Source: Aestuariicoccus sp032586235 | GTDB taxonomy: Bacteria > Pseudomonadota > Alphaproteobacteria > Rhodobacterales > Rhodobacteraceae | DNA: 64,000 nucleotides | Direction of reading: 5' to 3' | Assembly: GCF_032586235.1 (NCBI RefSeq) | Contig: NZ_JAWHTD010000012.1 | Span: forward strand, 42,831-106,830 | Part shown: positions 26,061 to 34,685 of the stretch, piece by piece | Layout: each line of letters begins with the position of its first letter | Numbering within the stretch: the stretch's first letter is position 1 | Translations under genes and position numbers: made by a program | The notes under the pieces: model-generated | Databases searched by the model: none | What the model was told of the DNA's origin: nothing | Seen by the model: the letters and a program-made list of their open reading frames with translations, nothing else

Positions 26061-27500
26061 TCAGTCGGTGGCCCAGCCCGAGACCGCCTTGACCTCGAGG
26101 AAATCCGTCAGGCCCCAGGTGCCGCCTTCGCGCCCGTTGCCGGACATTTTCATGCCGCCGAAGGGCGAGCCCGCGGCGCGGCCTTGCCCGTTCATCTCGA
26201 CCATGCCCGAGCGCAGCTGGCGCGCCAGCCGGTTGCGGCGCGCGCCGTCCTGGCTCTGGACATAGTTGGTCAGGCCGTAGGGCGTGTCGTTGGCGATGGC
26301 CAATGCCTCTTCCTCGGTGTCGAATTTCATGATCGACAGGACGGGTCCGAAGATCTCTTCGCGCGCGATGGTCATGTCGTTGGTCACATCCGCGAAGACC
26401 GTGGGGCGCACGTAGAAGCCCTTGTTGAAGCCTTCGGGCCGGCCGGGGCCGCCCGCCACAAGGCGCGCGCCCTCGTCGATGCCTTTCTGGATCAGGTCCT
26501 GGATCTTGCCCCATTGCACCGCGTTGACCACCGGGCCGATGTGGCGGCCCTCTTCGGAGGCGGGGCCTACGGTGACCTTGCCGGCGACCTCTGCCGCCGT
26601 CTCGACCGCCTTGTCGTAGACCGAGGCCTCGACCAGCATCCGGCTGGGCGCGTTGCAGCTTTGGCCAGTGTTGTTCATCATGTGCAGCACGCCGCGTTTC
26701 ACGGCCTTGTCGTCGGCATCGGCGAAGATCAGGTTCGCGCCCTTGCCGCCCAATTCCAGGTGCACGCGTTTCAGCGTGTCCGCGGCGGCCTTCGAGATCA
26801 GCCGGCCCGCGCGGGTCGAGCCGGTAAAGCTGACCATGTCCACATCCGGATGCGCCGAAAGCTGCGAACCCACGCCCGCGCCGTCGCCGTTCACCAGGTT
26901 GAAGACGCCCTCGGGGAAGCCCGCCTCGTGCATCATCTCGGCAAAGACGATCGCGTCGAGCGGGCTTTCCTCGGAGGGTTTCAGCACCATCGTGCAGCCC
27001 GCGATGGCGGCGGCGCCGACCTTGAGCGTGATCTGGTTCATCGGCCAGTTCCACGGCGTGATAAGCGCCGCGACGCCCACCGCCTCGTGGATGATCCGGT
27101 CGTTGGGGGCGTGATCGCCCAGCGGGGCCTCGAAATCGAAGCCCTTGGCGGCGCGGACGAAATTCTTCAGATGCCAGGTGCCCGCGCCGACCTGCTGGCT
27201 GCGGGCCATGTCGATGGGCGCGCCCATCTCGAGGCTCATGGCCTGTGCCAGATCCTCGCCGCGGGTCTTGTAGACCTCGATCAGCCGTTCGACCGCCGCG
27301 ATGCGCTCGGCGACCGGGGTCGCCATCCAGCCCGGCAGCGCGGCCTTCGCCGCGGCGACGGCGGCATCCGTATCGGCCTGCCCGCCCAGCGAGATGACCG
27401 CGCAGGGCTCTTCTGTCGAGGGGTCGATGACCGGGTGGTCGCAGCCCTCCTGGGGGTCTACCCAGGAGCCGTTAATAAAAAACTGACGTTTCTCGATCAT
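26061..27500 (-). CDS. NAD(P)-dependent aldehyde dehydrogenase
   Basis: Aldehyde dehydrogenase superfamily, 479 aa, full length. The catalytic cysteine is in NTGQSCNAPSRML and the general base in LELGGKGANLIF; TPWNWPMNQI is the usual N-terminal motif. It oxidises an aldehyde to the acid; the substrate is not readable from sequence. The ATG at 27500 follows AGAGGA. The frame stays open upstream to 28664 on the opposite strand of the peroxiredoxin, which is coincidental. Single gene, divergent from the peroxiredoxin. Confidence 0.9.
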   Translation of the reverse strand: MIEKRQFFINGSWVDPQEGCDHPVIDPSTEEPCAVISLGGQADTDAAVAAAKAALPGWMATPVAERIAAVERLIEVYKTRGEDLAQAMSLEMGAPIDMARSQQVGAGTWHLKNFVRAAKGFDFEAPLGDHAPNDRIIHEAVGVAALITPWNWPMNQITLKVGAAAIAGCTMVLKPSEESPLDAIVFAEMMHEAGFPEGVFNLVNGDGAGVGSQLSAHPDVDMVSFTGSTRAGRLISKAAADTLKRVHLELGGKGANLIFADADDKAVKRGVLHMMNNTGQSCNAPSRMLVEASVYDKAVETAAEVAGKVTVGPASEEGRHIGPVVNAVQWGKIQDLIQKGIDEGARLVAGGPGRPEGFNKGFYVRPTVFADVTNDMTIAREEIFGPVLSIMKFDTEEEALAIANDTPYGLTNYVQSQDGARRNRLARQLRSGMVEMNGQGRAAGSPFGGMKMSGNGREGGTWGLTDFLEVKAVSGWATD

Positions 27501-27662
27501 CGTATCCTCTGACACTTTGTTCTGATTGTTCCGGCGCGGCTGGACGTTCGTCTTTTTCGTCCGGCCAAGGGGTTCGCGGCACTCTGTCACTCCATAGATC
27601 GCGTGGCAAGGGCAGCGCGCGGCGCTGCATCGACAACGCCTTTTTGGCAGGAGGGAACCCGC

Positions 27663-28316
27663 ATGGCATTGCGTATCAACGACGAAATTCCGAACCTCAC
27701 CGTCACCACCGATCAGGGCATGATCGATCTGCACGACTGGATCGGCGACAGCTGGGCGATCCTGTTTTCGCATCCAAAGGATTTCACCCCGGTCTGCACC
27801 ACCGAATTCGGCGCCGTCGCGCAGTTGAGCGACGAATGGGAGAAACGCGGCACCAAGGTGATGGGCCTTTCGGTCGACCGGGTCGAGACCCACAGGGAAT
27901 GGAAGACCGATATCGAAAAGACCGCCCATGCGAGCGCCGACTTTCCGATCATCGCCGACGAGGATCTGACCGTCGCCAAGGCCTTTGACATGCTGCCCGC
28001 GGAATACGTGCTGCCCGACGGGCGCACGCCCGCCGACAGCGCCACCGTGCGCGTGGTCTTCATCATCGGGCCGGACAAAAAGCTGAAGCTGTCGATGACC
28101 TATCCAATGACCATTGGCCGCAACTTTGCCGAGGTGCTGCGCGCGCTCGATGCGCTGCAGCTTTCGGCGCACGAGAATGTGGCGACCCCGGCCAACTGGC
28201 TGGCCGGACAGGATGTGATCGTCCCGTTGGCCGTGTCGGACGAAGAGGCGATCGCCAAATACGGCGAGATCGAAACCGTCCTGCCCTATCTGCGCACGGC
28301 TAGGCTCCCGACCTGA
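27663..28316 (+). CDS. Peroxiredoxin, 1-Cys Prx6 type
   Basis: Thiol peroxidase of 217 aa in the Prx6 group. The peroxidatic cysteine is in HPKDFTPVCTTEFGAVA; the long C-terminal part (QDVIVPLAVSDEEAIAKYG) is the dimerisation domain of this group, and no resolving-cysteine motif is evident. It reduces hydrogen peroxide and organic peroxides in the cytoplasm. AGGAGGG lies 7 bp before the ATG. Divergent from the aldehyde dehydrogenase and 88 bp before an SDR gene. Confidence 0.92.
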   Translation: MALRINDEIPNLTVTTDQGMIDLHDWIGDSWAILFSHPKDFTPVCTTEFGAVAQLSDEWEKRGTKVMGLSVDRVETHREWKTDIEKTAHASADFPIIADEDLTVAKAFDMLPAEYVLPDGRTPADSATVRVVFIIGPDKKLKLSMTYPMTIGRNFAEVLRALDALQLSAHENVATPANWLAGQDVIVPLAVSDEEAIAKYGEIETVLPYLRTARLPT

Positions 28317-28404
28317 GCCACCGGCAGGCCCCGGCAGGCGAGGCCGCCCTTGCCAAACCGCCCGGTTCCGCGCTTGGATAGCGCGGACCGTGGCGGAGGG
28401 GCGC

Positions 28405-29178
28405 ATGAGTAAGGAAATTTCCGACCAGATCGTCGCTATCACCGCAGGGGCGGGGGGCATCGGGCTGACCATCGCGCGACATCTGGCAGCGCGGGGCGCG
28501 GCGCTGGCGCTCTGCGACACCGACGCCGGGGCGTTGGCGCGCGTGGCGGCCGAGCTGCCGGGGGCGCTGACGATGCAGGCCGACGTTTCGGACGATGCGG
28601 CGGTGGCCGCGTTCTTTGCCCGCATAGCCGACACCCACGGCCGCCTCGACGCGCTGATCGCCAATGCCGGGATCGCCGGGCCGACCGGCGGGGTCGATGC
28701 GATTTCGCCCGCCGAATTCCGCCGTTGCGTGGATGTTGGGCTGAGCGGGCAGTTCGCCTCGGCCCATCACGCCGTGCCGCTGCTCCGCAAGGCGGGGGGC
28801 GGGGCGATCCTCTGCATGTCCTCGGTGGCTGGGAAATACGGCTATGCCTTCCGCACGCCCTATGCCGCGACCAAGTTCGGTGTCATCGGGCTGGCGCAGT
28901 CGCTAGCGAAAGAGCTGGGCCCCGACGACATCCGCGTGAACGCGCTGCTGCCGGGGTTCGTGGACGGGCCGCGGATGCGGGGCGTCATCGCCGACCGGGC
29001 CGCGGAACAGGACCTGTCGGTCGAGGACATGACGGCGCAGTACCTGTCCAAGGTGTCGCTCCGCCGCATGGTGACCGAGGACGACGTCGCCGAAATGGCC
29101 GCTTTCCTGCTGTCGCCCGCCGCGCGGAACATCTCTGGCCAGAGCATTGCCGTGGACGGCAATGTCGAAACCCTCTGA
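28405..29178 (+). CDS. SDR family oxidoreductase
   Basis: Classical short-chain dehydrogenase, 257 aa. Cofactor motif AGAGGIG near residue 15, catalytic serine in MSSVAGKYG and YAATK. GGAGG lies just before the ATG at 28405. It ends 13 bp before the BKACE gene, so the two are very likely cotranscribed. A natural inference is that this enzyme oxidises a 3-hydroxy acid to the 3-keto acid that the BKACE then cleaves; the substrate is unknown. Confidence 0.88.
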   Translation: MSKEISDQIVAITAGAGGIGLTIARHLAARGAALALCDTDAGALARVAAELPGALTMQADVSDDAAVAAFFARIADTHGRLDALIANAGIAGPTGGVDAISPAEFRRCVDVGLSGQFASAHHAVPLLRKAGGGAILCMSSVAGKYGYAFRTPYAATKFGVIGLAQSLAKELGPDDIRVNALLPGFVDGPRMRGVIADRAAEQDLSVEDMTAQYLSKVSLRRMVTEDDVAEMAAFLLSPAARNISGQSIAVDGNVETL

Positions 29179-29191
29179 AAGGGCCTTTCCC

Positions 29192-30118
29192 ATGACCGAC
29201 CCCGTGATCATCACCTGCGCCGTGACCGGTGCGATCCATACGCCGTCGATGTCGCCGCACCTGCCGGTCACGCCCGACGAGATCGCGCAATCGGCGATCG
29301 CGGCGGCCGAGGCGGGCGCGGCGATCCTGCACCTGCACGCGCGCGATCCCGAAACCGGCCGGCCCGACCAGACGCCAGAGGCCTTCGCGCCGTTCCTGCC
29401 GCGGATCAAGCAGGCGACCGGCGCCGTGGTGAACCTGACGACCGGCGGCTCGCCCTACATGAACGTCGAGGAACGCGCGCGCCCGGCCACCGATTACGCG
29501 CCCGAGGTGGCCTCGCTCAACATGGGATCGATGAATTTCGGGCTTTACGGGATGCTCGACCGCTACAAGACGTTCCAGCACGACTGGGAGCGGGACTTCC
29601 TCGAAGGCTCGCGCGATCTCGTTTTCCGCAATTCGTTCAAGGATATAGAATACGTGCTGGCCGCCTGTCAGGCCAACGGCACCCGGTTCGAGTTCGAATG
29701 CTACGACACCTCGCATCTCTACAACCTGCACCATTTCGTCCAGCGCGGGCTGGTGAAGCCGCCCTTCTTCGTGCAGTCGGTATTCGGCCTGCTGGGCGGG
29801 ATCGGGTCGCACCCCGAGGACGTGATGCACATGAAGCGCACCGCCGACCGTCTGTTCGGCGCGGACCTGCGCTGGTCGGTGCTGGGCGCAGGCGCGGCGC
29901 AGTTCCGGATCGCGGCGCAGTCGGTGGCGCTTGGCGGCAATCTGCGCGTGGGGCTCGAGGATTCGCTCTGGATCGGCAAGGGCAAGCTGGCCACCAGCAA
30001 CGCCCAGCAGGTCGAACGCGCCCGGGCGCTGGTGGAATCGCTGGGCCGGACGGTGGCCACCCCGGATGAGGCGCGCGAGATCCTGTCGCTCAAGGGCGGC
30101 GATCAGGTGCGGTTCTGA
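29192..30118 (+). CDS. BKACE family 3-keto acid cleavage enzyme
   Basis: Beta-keto acid cleavage enzyme (formerly DUF849), 308 aa. Members condense a 3-keto acid with acetyl-CoA to give acetoacetate and a new CoA ester. The metal-binding histidines are in ILHLHARDPETG, and the family VNLTTGGSP and RFEFECYDTSH motifs follow. Known substrates include 3-keto-5-aminohexanoate and dehydrocarnitine; the second is tempting near a betaine island but unproven. It follows an SDR gene by 13 bp. A second, diverged BKACE is at 49608. Confidence 0.88.
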   Translation: MTDPVIITCAVTGAIHTPSMSPHLPVTPDEIAQSAIAAAEAGAAILHLHARDPETGRPDQTPEAFAPFLPRIKQATGAVVNLTTGGSPYMNVEERARPATDYAPEVASLNMGSMNFGLYGMLDRYKTFQHDWERDFLEGSRDLVFRNSFKDIEYVLAACQANGTRFEFECYDTSHLYNLHHFVQRGLVKPPFFVQSVFGLLGGIGSHPEDVMHMKRTADRLFGADLRWSVLGAGAAQFRIAAQSVALGGNLRVGLEDSLWIGKGKLATSNAQQVERARALVESLGRTVATPDEAREILSLKGGDQVRF

Positions 30119-30145
30119 GACAAGGCCCCGGCCCGGGCACAACAC

Positions 30146-30168
30146 GGCCCCGGACCCGATCCGGGGCC
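30146..30168. terminator. Bidirectional hairpin between BKACE and DsbD-like gene
   Basis: GGCCCCGG (30146-30153) pairs with CCGGGGCC (30161-30168); an alternative stem GGACCCGA / TCGGGTCC uses 30152-30159 and 30169-30176. The two mutually exclusive stems sit in a 79-bp convergent gap. No T tract, so termination would be structure-driven or rho-dependent. Confidence 0.5.
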
Positions 30169-30197
30169 TCGGGTCCGGAGCAGCCGCGCGACCGGGG

Positions 30198-30995
30198 TCA
30201 GCGGCAGCCCTGGATGTCCACGGCGGTCTTGGCGCCCAGCACGGTGATCCGCAGGCGCGACCGGTCCAATGCGAAGGCGGTCTGGGACAGGTGCATCATG
30301 TCCGCCTCGGCCACCAGCGTGCCGCCGCTGCGACGGGTCGACGGTTCGGCCACCCAGATCATCGGATCGCCCGCCTCGACCACAACCTCTTCGCGCCCGC
30401 CGGTTCCGGGCATGTCGATCTCGGCCCGCAGCCTCAGACCGTCCGGCGTAGGCGAGACGATGCATCGGACCGCGCGAACCGCAGCCTCGTCCGCCGTGAA
30501 CGGCACATCCGCCATCGCCGCGGCGATCATCGGATCGGGCCGGGCGCCGCTGCCGGGCAGCGCCATGTCGAAGCGGATCGTGTGGGGCAGGCAGACGTCC
30601 TTGCAGACGCCGATCTCGACAACCCCCTTGAGCCGGATCTCCGCCGCGCCGTCCTCGGTCGCGATGCGCAGGGGCAGCAACAGTTCGTTCTTGTAGCCGA
30701 CCGACCGCATCCCGCTTTGATAAAAGACGTGCGGCGTCGGGAAGATCACCGCCACGCGGTCGACATTGCGCGACCCCTGCCAGTCGAAGGCCGGAGGAAT
30801 GCCGGCATCGCCGGGCGCGCGCCAATAGGTCTTCCACCCCGGCGCCAGTTTCATATGCAGCGCCGCGATATGGTCGCCGTTCGGCAACCGCCAGCCCGGG
30901 CGCAGCTGCGCCTCGATGGCCCCGTCGAATTCGGCCCGCGCGGGCAAGGCGAGCAACAGCGCGGCAAGCGCCGCCAGCAGGAAACGTATCGTCAT
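30198..30995 (-). CDS. Periplasmic DsbD-alpha-like protein
   Basis: Protein of 265 aa with a signal peptide (IRFLLAALAALLLALPARA), so exported. The mature region resembles the N-terminal domain of the thiol reductase DsbD (GWKTYWRAPGDAGIPPAFDW and the cysteine pair in GVCKDVCLP). The membrane and thioredoxin domains of DsbD are absent. It may be a stand-alone thiol partner in the periplasm. ATG 30995 is chosen; an in-frame GTG at 31004 is equally possible, and AAGGA lies too close to decide. Confidence 0.8.
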   Translation of the reverse strand: MTIRFLLAALAALLLALPARAEFDGAIEAQLRPGWRLPNGDHIAALHMKLAPGWKTYWRAPGDAGIPPAFDWQGSRNVDRVAVIFPTPHVFYQSGMRSVGYKNELLLPLRIATEDGAAEIRLKGVVEIGVCKDVCLPHTIRFDMALPGSGARPDPMIAAAMADVPFTADEAAVRAVRCIVSPTPDGLRLRAEIDMPGTGGREEVVVEAGDPMIWVAEPSTRRSGGTLVAEADMMHLSQTAFALDRSRLRITVLGAKTAVDIQGCR

Positions 30996-31112
30996 GTCCT
31001 TCACATGGCGGCAAACGGCTGAAATGAAAAGTCACGTTCCGGCGATGTGACCCTTGCGCGCGGGCGGCGCAGCCCCCTTGCGCCGGCGCGGCCCCGGTTC
31101 CATGTTACCCTA

Positions 31113-31697
31113 ATGGAACATGCTGACGGCATTACCCAGACCACAGACCTGACCGGCAAGATGCTGATCGCGATGCCGGGCATGGGCGACCCGCGCTTTG
31201 ACCAGAGCCTGGTGTTCATGTGCGCCCACGGCTCGGACGGGGCGATGGGGCTGATCGTCAACAAACCCGCGTCGGATGTCAGCCTGTCGATGCTTCTCAA
31301 GCAGCTCGATATCGAGACGACCGGCGATCCGGGCGACCAGAAGGTGCATTACGGCGGCCCGGTGGAAACCGCGCGCGGCTTTGTGCTGCACTCGCCGGAA
31401 TATGCCTCGGCGGTGACCACGCTCGAGGCGCATCCACGCATCCACATGACCGCCACGCTGGACATTCTCGAGGACATCGCCGTCGGCAAGGGGCCGGACA
31501 AGCGGCTGATGATGCTGGGCTATGCCGGATGGGGTCCGGGCCAGCTGGAAAGCGAGATCGCGCAGAACGGATGGCTGGTCTGCGACGCGAGCCCCGCGCT
31601 GGTCTTCGACGTGCCCGCCGATCAGAAATGGACCGCCGCGCTGGAATCGCTCGGGGTCGCGGCGCTGGCGCTTTCGTCCGAGGGCGGGCGCGCCTGA
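31113..31697 (+). CDS. YqgE/AlgH family protein (UPF0301)
   Basis: Protein of 194 aa with the full family pattern: LTGKMLIAMPGMGDPRFDQS, GAMGLIVNKP, VHYGGPVE and MMLGYAGWGPGQLESEI. The family is widespread and of uncertain biochemical function (AlgH was once called an alginate regulator). The ATG at 31113 is the usual family start position. It ends 1 bp before the next gene's GTG, so the two may be coupled. Confidence 0.9.
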   Translation: MEHADGITQTTDLTGKMLIAMPGMGDPRFDQSLVFMCAHGSDGAMGLIVNKPASDVSLSMLLKQLDIETTGDPGDQKVHYGGPVETARGFVLHSPEYASAVTTLEAHPRIHMTATLDILEDIAVGKGPDKRLMMLGYAGWGPGQLESEIAQNGWLVCDASPALVFDVPADQKWTAALESLGVAALALSSEGGRA

Positions 31698-31698
31698 G

Positions 31699-32433
31699 GT
31701 GCCTCGAACGCTGATCGTCAGCGCCCCGCCGGGTCCGGACAGTTTCACCGCCGCCTGGGCAGAGGCCAGCGTTGCCGCCGCCGCAGGCCTAGGGCACGAT
31801 GTCACCCATCTGGACCTGATGGCGGAGGGGTTCGATGCGGTCGAGAGGGCATCGCATTACGGGCTCGATGGCCCGTTCGATCCGCTGAAAGTGCAGGAAA
31901 GCCATGAACCTCCGGCGGATGTGGCCGGGCATGTGGATGCGGTGCGCGCGGCCGATCTTGTGATCCTGCATTTCCCGATCTGGTGGTTCGGCCCACCCGC
32001 GCTGATCAAGGGCTGGTGCGAGCGGGTGCTGATGCACGGGCATCTGCACGATGTCGACAACCGCTTCGACCGGGGCCTCTGCCGCGGCAAGACCGCGCTT
32101 TTCTGTGTCAGCACCGGTGCGGGCGCCGCCGAGGTCGGGCCGCGCGGCAAGGAAGGGCGTTTGGACCTGTTGCTCTGGCCCCTGGCTTATACACTGCGCT
32201 ATTGCGGGTTCGACGTCGCCGCGCCCGAGGCCGCGCACGGGGTGCACGGCTATTGGACAGGCGACGAGAAGGCCGAGCTCGAACAAAGGCTCGGCGCGGT
32301 CCTGTCAGGCCAGAAAGCGCTGATCGATGGGCTGCCCGACCGGCCCCGTCTGCGGTTTCACGCCGACAGCGATTTTGACGACGACGGCCGGCTGCGCGCC
32401 GGGATCACGCCGCTCTGGCCGTTCCACGGCTGA
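31699..32433 (+). CDS. NAD(P)H-dependent flavoprotein (quinone reductase-like)
   Basis: Flavodoxin-fold protein of 244 aa in the NQO/MdaB/KefF family. Motifs: ADLVILHFPIWWFGPPALIKGW (flavin and quinone site) and FCVSTGAGAAEVGPRG. It would reduce quinones or aromatic compounds with two electrons from NAD(P)H. The start is a GTG at 31699 just after the yqgE stop; no upstream ATG is in frame before the upstream gene. Convergent with the ABC permease. Confidence 0.82.
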   Translation: MPRTLIVSAPPGPDSFTAAWAEASVAAAAGLGHDVTHLDLMAEGFDAVERASHYGLDGPFDPLKVQESHEPPADVAGHVDAVRAADLVILHFPIWWFGPPALIKGWCERVLMHGHLHDVDNRFDRGLCRGKTALFCVSTGAGAAEVGPRGKEGRLDLLLWPLAYTLRYCGFDVAAPEAAHGVHGYWTGDEKAELEQRLGAVLSGQKALIDGLPDRPRLRFHADSDFDDDGRLRAGITPLWPFHG

Positions 32434-32436
32434 GCG

Positions 32437-33246
32437 TCACGCCTTGAGCCGGTAGCCCGTCCGGAACATCCACCACGCCAGCGCCAGCACCACCAGCGTC
32501 GCACCAAAGGCGATGGCGAAGCCCATCAGCGGCGGCGCGTCCGACACGCCGATCATGCCCCAGCGCACCCCGTCGATCAGGTAGAAGACCGGGTTGACGT
32601 GGGTGATCTGGTAGAGCACCGGCGGCAGCGCCTGCACCGAGTAGAACGTGCCCGACAGGAACGCCAGCGGCGTGACGATGAAATTGGTGATCGCCGCCAT
32701 CTGGTCGAACTTGTTGGCGAAGACGCCCGCGATCATGCCCAGCCCCGACAGGAACGCCGCCGCCAGGGTGACGAAAACCAGCATCCACAGCGGATGCGCC
32801 GGGACGATCCCCAGCGTCAGCCAGAAGCCTGCCGCAATGGCCAGCGCCACGAAGACCCCCCGCGCCACACCGCCCGCCAGATAGCCCAGCACCAGCTCGC
32901 CGCCCGACAAGGGCGGCATGAGCGTGTCGACGATGTTGCCCTGCACCTTGGAAATCATGATCGACGAGGACGTATTGGCGAAGGCGTTCTGGATCACCGT
33001 CATCGTCAGGATCCCCGGCGCGATGAAGGTGGTGAAATCCACCCCCATCACGTCGCCCCGGCGCGGCCCTATGGCGATGGTGAAAATCACCATGAAAAGC
33101 CCCGCCGTCACCAGCGGCGCCAGCAGCGTCTGTGTCCAGACGTTGGCGAAGCGCATGATCTCGCGCAGCGCCAGGGTTTGCAGCCCCAGCCAGTTGACCC
33201 GCCCAAAGCGGCGGTCTCCGGGGGCGTAGCTTTGCGTATCGCTCAT
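32437..33246 (-). CDS. ABC-2 type transporter permease
   Basis: Membrane protein of 269 aa with about six segments, ABC-2 superfamily (LLAPLVTAGLFMVIFTIAIG, the conserved GDVMGVDFTTFIAPGI region, and the C-terminal NPVFYLIDGVRWGMIG). Such permeases export drugs, lipids or polysaccharides with a separate ATPase. No ATP-binding gene is adjacent on either side: convergent flavoprotein downstream, divergent gcrA upstream. The ATG at 33246 follows GGAAGGA. Confidence 0.87.
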   Translation of the reverse strand: MSDTQSYAPGDRRFGRVNWLGLQTLALREIMRFANVWTQTLLAPLVTAGLFMVIFTIAIGPRRGDVMGVDFTTFIAPGILTMTVIQNAFANTSSSIMISKVQGNIVDTLMPPLSGGELVLGYLAGGVARGVFVALAIAAGFWLTLGIVPAHPLWMLVFVTLAAAFLSGLGMIAGVFANKFDQMAAITNFIVTPLAFLSGTFYSVQALPPVLYQITHVNPVFYLIDGVRWGMIGVSDAPPLMGFAIAFGATLVVLALAWWMFRTGYRLKA

Positions 33247-33361
33247 GACGGTCCTTCCCTTTGCGGCGGCTTGTATCTCAAGGCGCAATGACTAGAATAG
33301 GGGGCAGTCGAATTTTTCCAGGCGGCCCGCAACGGGGGCCGCTTTTTCAGTAAGGAACGCC

Positions 33362-33937
33362 ATGTCCTGGACAGATGAACGCGTCGAACTGCTCAAGAAG
33401 ATGTGGGGCGAGGGCCAATCCGCCAGCCAGATCGCGAAAGAGCTGGGCGGCGTCACCCGCAACGCGGTGATCGGCAAGGTGCACCGCCTGGGCCTGTCGA
33501 ACCGCTCTGGCGCGGCCCCGACGGGCACCGACCAGGCCGCCGATCCGAAAGAGAAAAGCGCGGCCAAGGCCGAACCGAAGGCCAAGCCGCAGCCCAAGAC
33601 CGAACCCGCGCGCCCGGTCGAGATGGAGACGAAATCCGCCACCCCCGCGCCCACACGCAAGCAGATCATTCCCGCCGGCCAGCCGCTGCCGCCGCAGCCC
33701 TCGGCCAACGAAATCAGCCCCGAGGCGCTGGCCAAGGTCAACGAGGTCGAGAAGAAGGCCAAGAAGCTGACGCTGATGGAGCTGACCGAGCGGACCTGCA
33801 AATGGCCTGTCGGCGACCCGGCGACGCCGGATTTCTGGTTCTGCGGCCTGCCGGTGCAGCAGGGCAAACCCTATTGCGAGGCGCATGTGGGCGTGGCCTT
33901 CCAGCCGATGAGCGCCCGCCGCGACCGCCGCCGCTGA
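33362..33937 (+). CDS. gcrA: GcrA family cell-cycle regulator
   Basis: Protein of 191 aa. The N-terminal DNA-binding helix-turn-helix (MSWTDERVELLKKMWGEG, SASQIAKELGGVTRNAVIGK) is diagnostic of GcrA, which in Caulobacter works with sigma-70 at methylated promoters to drive the cell cycle. A Lys/Pro/Ala-rich linker (about residues 50-110) follows, then a conserved C-terminal domain (CKWPVGDP, FCGLPVQQGKPYCEAH). Start at 33362 follows TAAGGAACGCC. Confidence 0.95.
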   Translation: MSWTDERVELLKKMWGEGQSASQIAKELGGVTRNAVIGKVHRLGLSNRSGAAPTGTDQAADPKEKSAAKAEPKAKPQPKTEPARPVEMETKSATPAPTRKQIIPAGQPLPPQPSANEISPEALAKVNEVEKKAKKLTLMELTERTCKWPVGDPATPDFWFCGLPVQQGKPYCEAHVGVAFQPMSARRDRRR

Positions 33938-33941
33938 GCGC

Positions 33942-33966
33942 GGTGCGCCGTAAAGGCGCACCCTAC
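33942..33966. repeat. GGTGCGC palindrome
   Basis: GGTGCGCC (33942-33949) pairs with GGCGCACC (33955-33962), loop GTAAA, followed by CTAC. It closely resembles the two copies at 60960-61026. It lies in the convergent gap after gcrA and may act as a terminator or be a small extragenic palindrome. Confidence 0.7.
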
Positions 33967-33983
33967 GGCCGGGGTTCTTCGGT

Positions 33984-34685
33984 TCAATCCTTGCGCCCCA
34001 CCAACCCGGCCAGCGCCGCCGCGCCGATGGCGGTGATCACCCAGCCCAGCAGCTGCATCACCCAGCCCGACCAATAGGCGGCCGTGCCCCACACGCCGCG
34101 CGCGGGCGAGGGCGACCAGGCGGCCTCTTGCCCCAAAGCATCGAGCGGGATGAAGAGGTCGAGCGCGTAGATGAGCGGGTGGAAGGTCTCGTAATCCTTG
34201 TACTCCGGCGACTCCTGCCAGACCTTCAATGGCAACGGCGCGGAGGGGTCTTCTTCATGCGCCGTGTTCGCGTCGGTCCATGTCTTCGAGGTCAGCACGA
34301 TATCGCTGTCCGGGGCCATCTGGTGGTTTTCATAGGTGTGGAAATAGAGCCACCAGTTGATCAGCACGATGCCGACCACCCAAAGCAGCGCCCGCGCCGG
34401 GCGGTGACCGTAGCCGAAGACCCAGCCGAAGGGCGCGTCGACCAGCCGGTGGCGCAGGCTGGCGGTGAAGGATGGCCAGCCGGTGGCGAGGGTGCCGTCC
34501 ATCGCGGCCTTGCGCCGGTCGTAGGTCGCGCGCAACACGCGCCGGTCGCGTTCCGTCAGCACCCGCGCGGCGCCCTGCGGCGCGCCGCTGTCGCGCAGGA
34601 CCTTGGCCAACTGGGTGTAGGGCTGCGGGTTGAAATCGGGCCGGTAGGCCGAGGTGAGCCAGCGCGGTGTGGGGCTGGGTTCCAA
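33984..34685 (-). CDS. C-terminal membrane part of split repeat protein
   Basis: Frame of 233 codons opening at a TTG (34685), probably not an independent gene. It holds YRPDFNPQPYTQLAKVLRDSG, which in similar proteins directly follows the repeat domain, then a helix-rich stretch and at least two membrane segments (ALLWVVGIVLINWWLYF and WVMQLLGWVITAIGAAALAG). It is shifted by one frame from the upstream part (34556-35905) and would restore a protein of about 640-650 aa if joined. Either a real frameshift mutation, a programmed event, or a sequencing error. Confidence 0.6.
   Translation of the reverse strand: MEPSPTPRWLTSAYRPDFNPQPYTQLAKVLRDSGAPQGAARVLTERDRRVLRATYDRRKAAMDGTLATGWPSFTASLRHRLVDAPFGWVFGYGHRPARALLWVVGIVLINWWLYFHTYENHQMAPDSDIVLTSKTWTDANTAHEEDPSAPLPLKVWQESPEYKDYETFHPLIYALDLFIPLDALGQEAAWSPSPARGVWGTAAYWSGWVMQLLGWVITAIGAAALAGLVGRKD

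Noticed and set aside
33976..33990. GGTTCAATCC resembling a tRNA T-loop
   Set aside because: No acceptor stem or anticodon arm can be folded around it; it overlaps the end of the split repeat gene.
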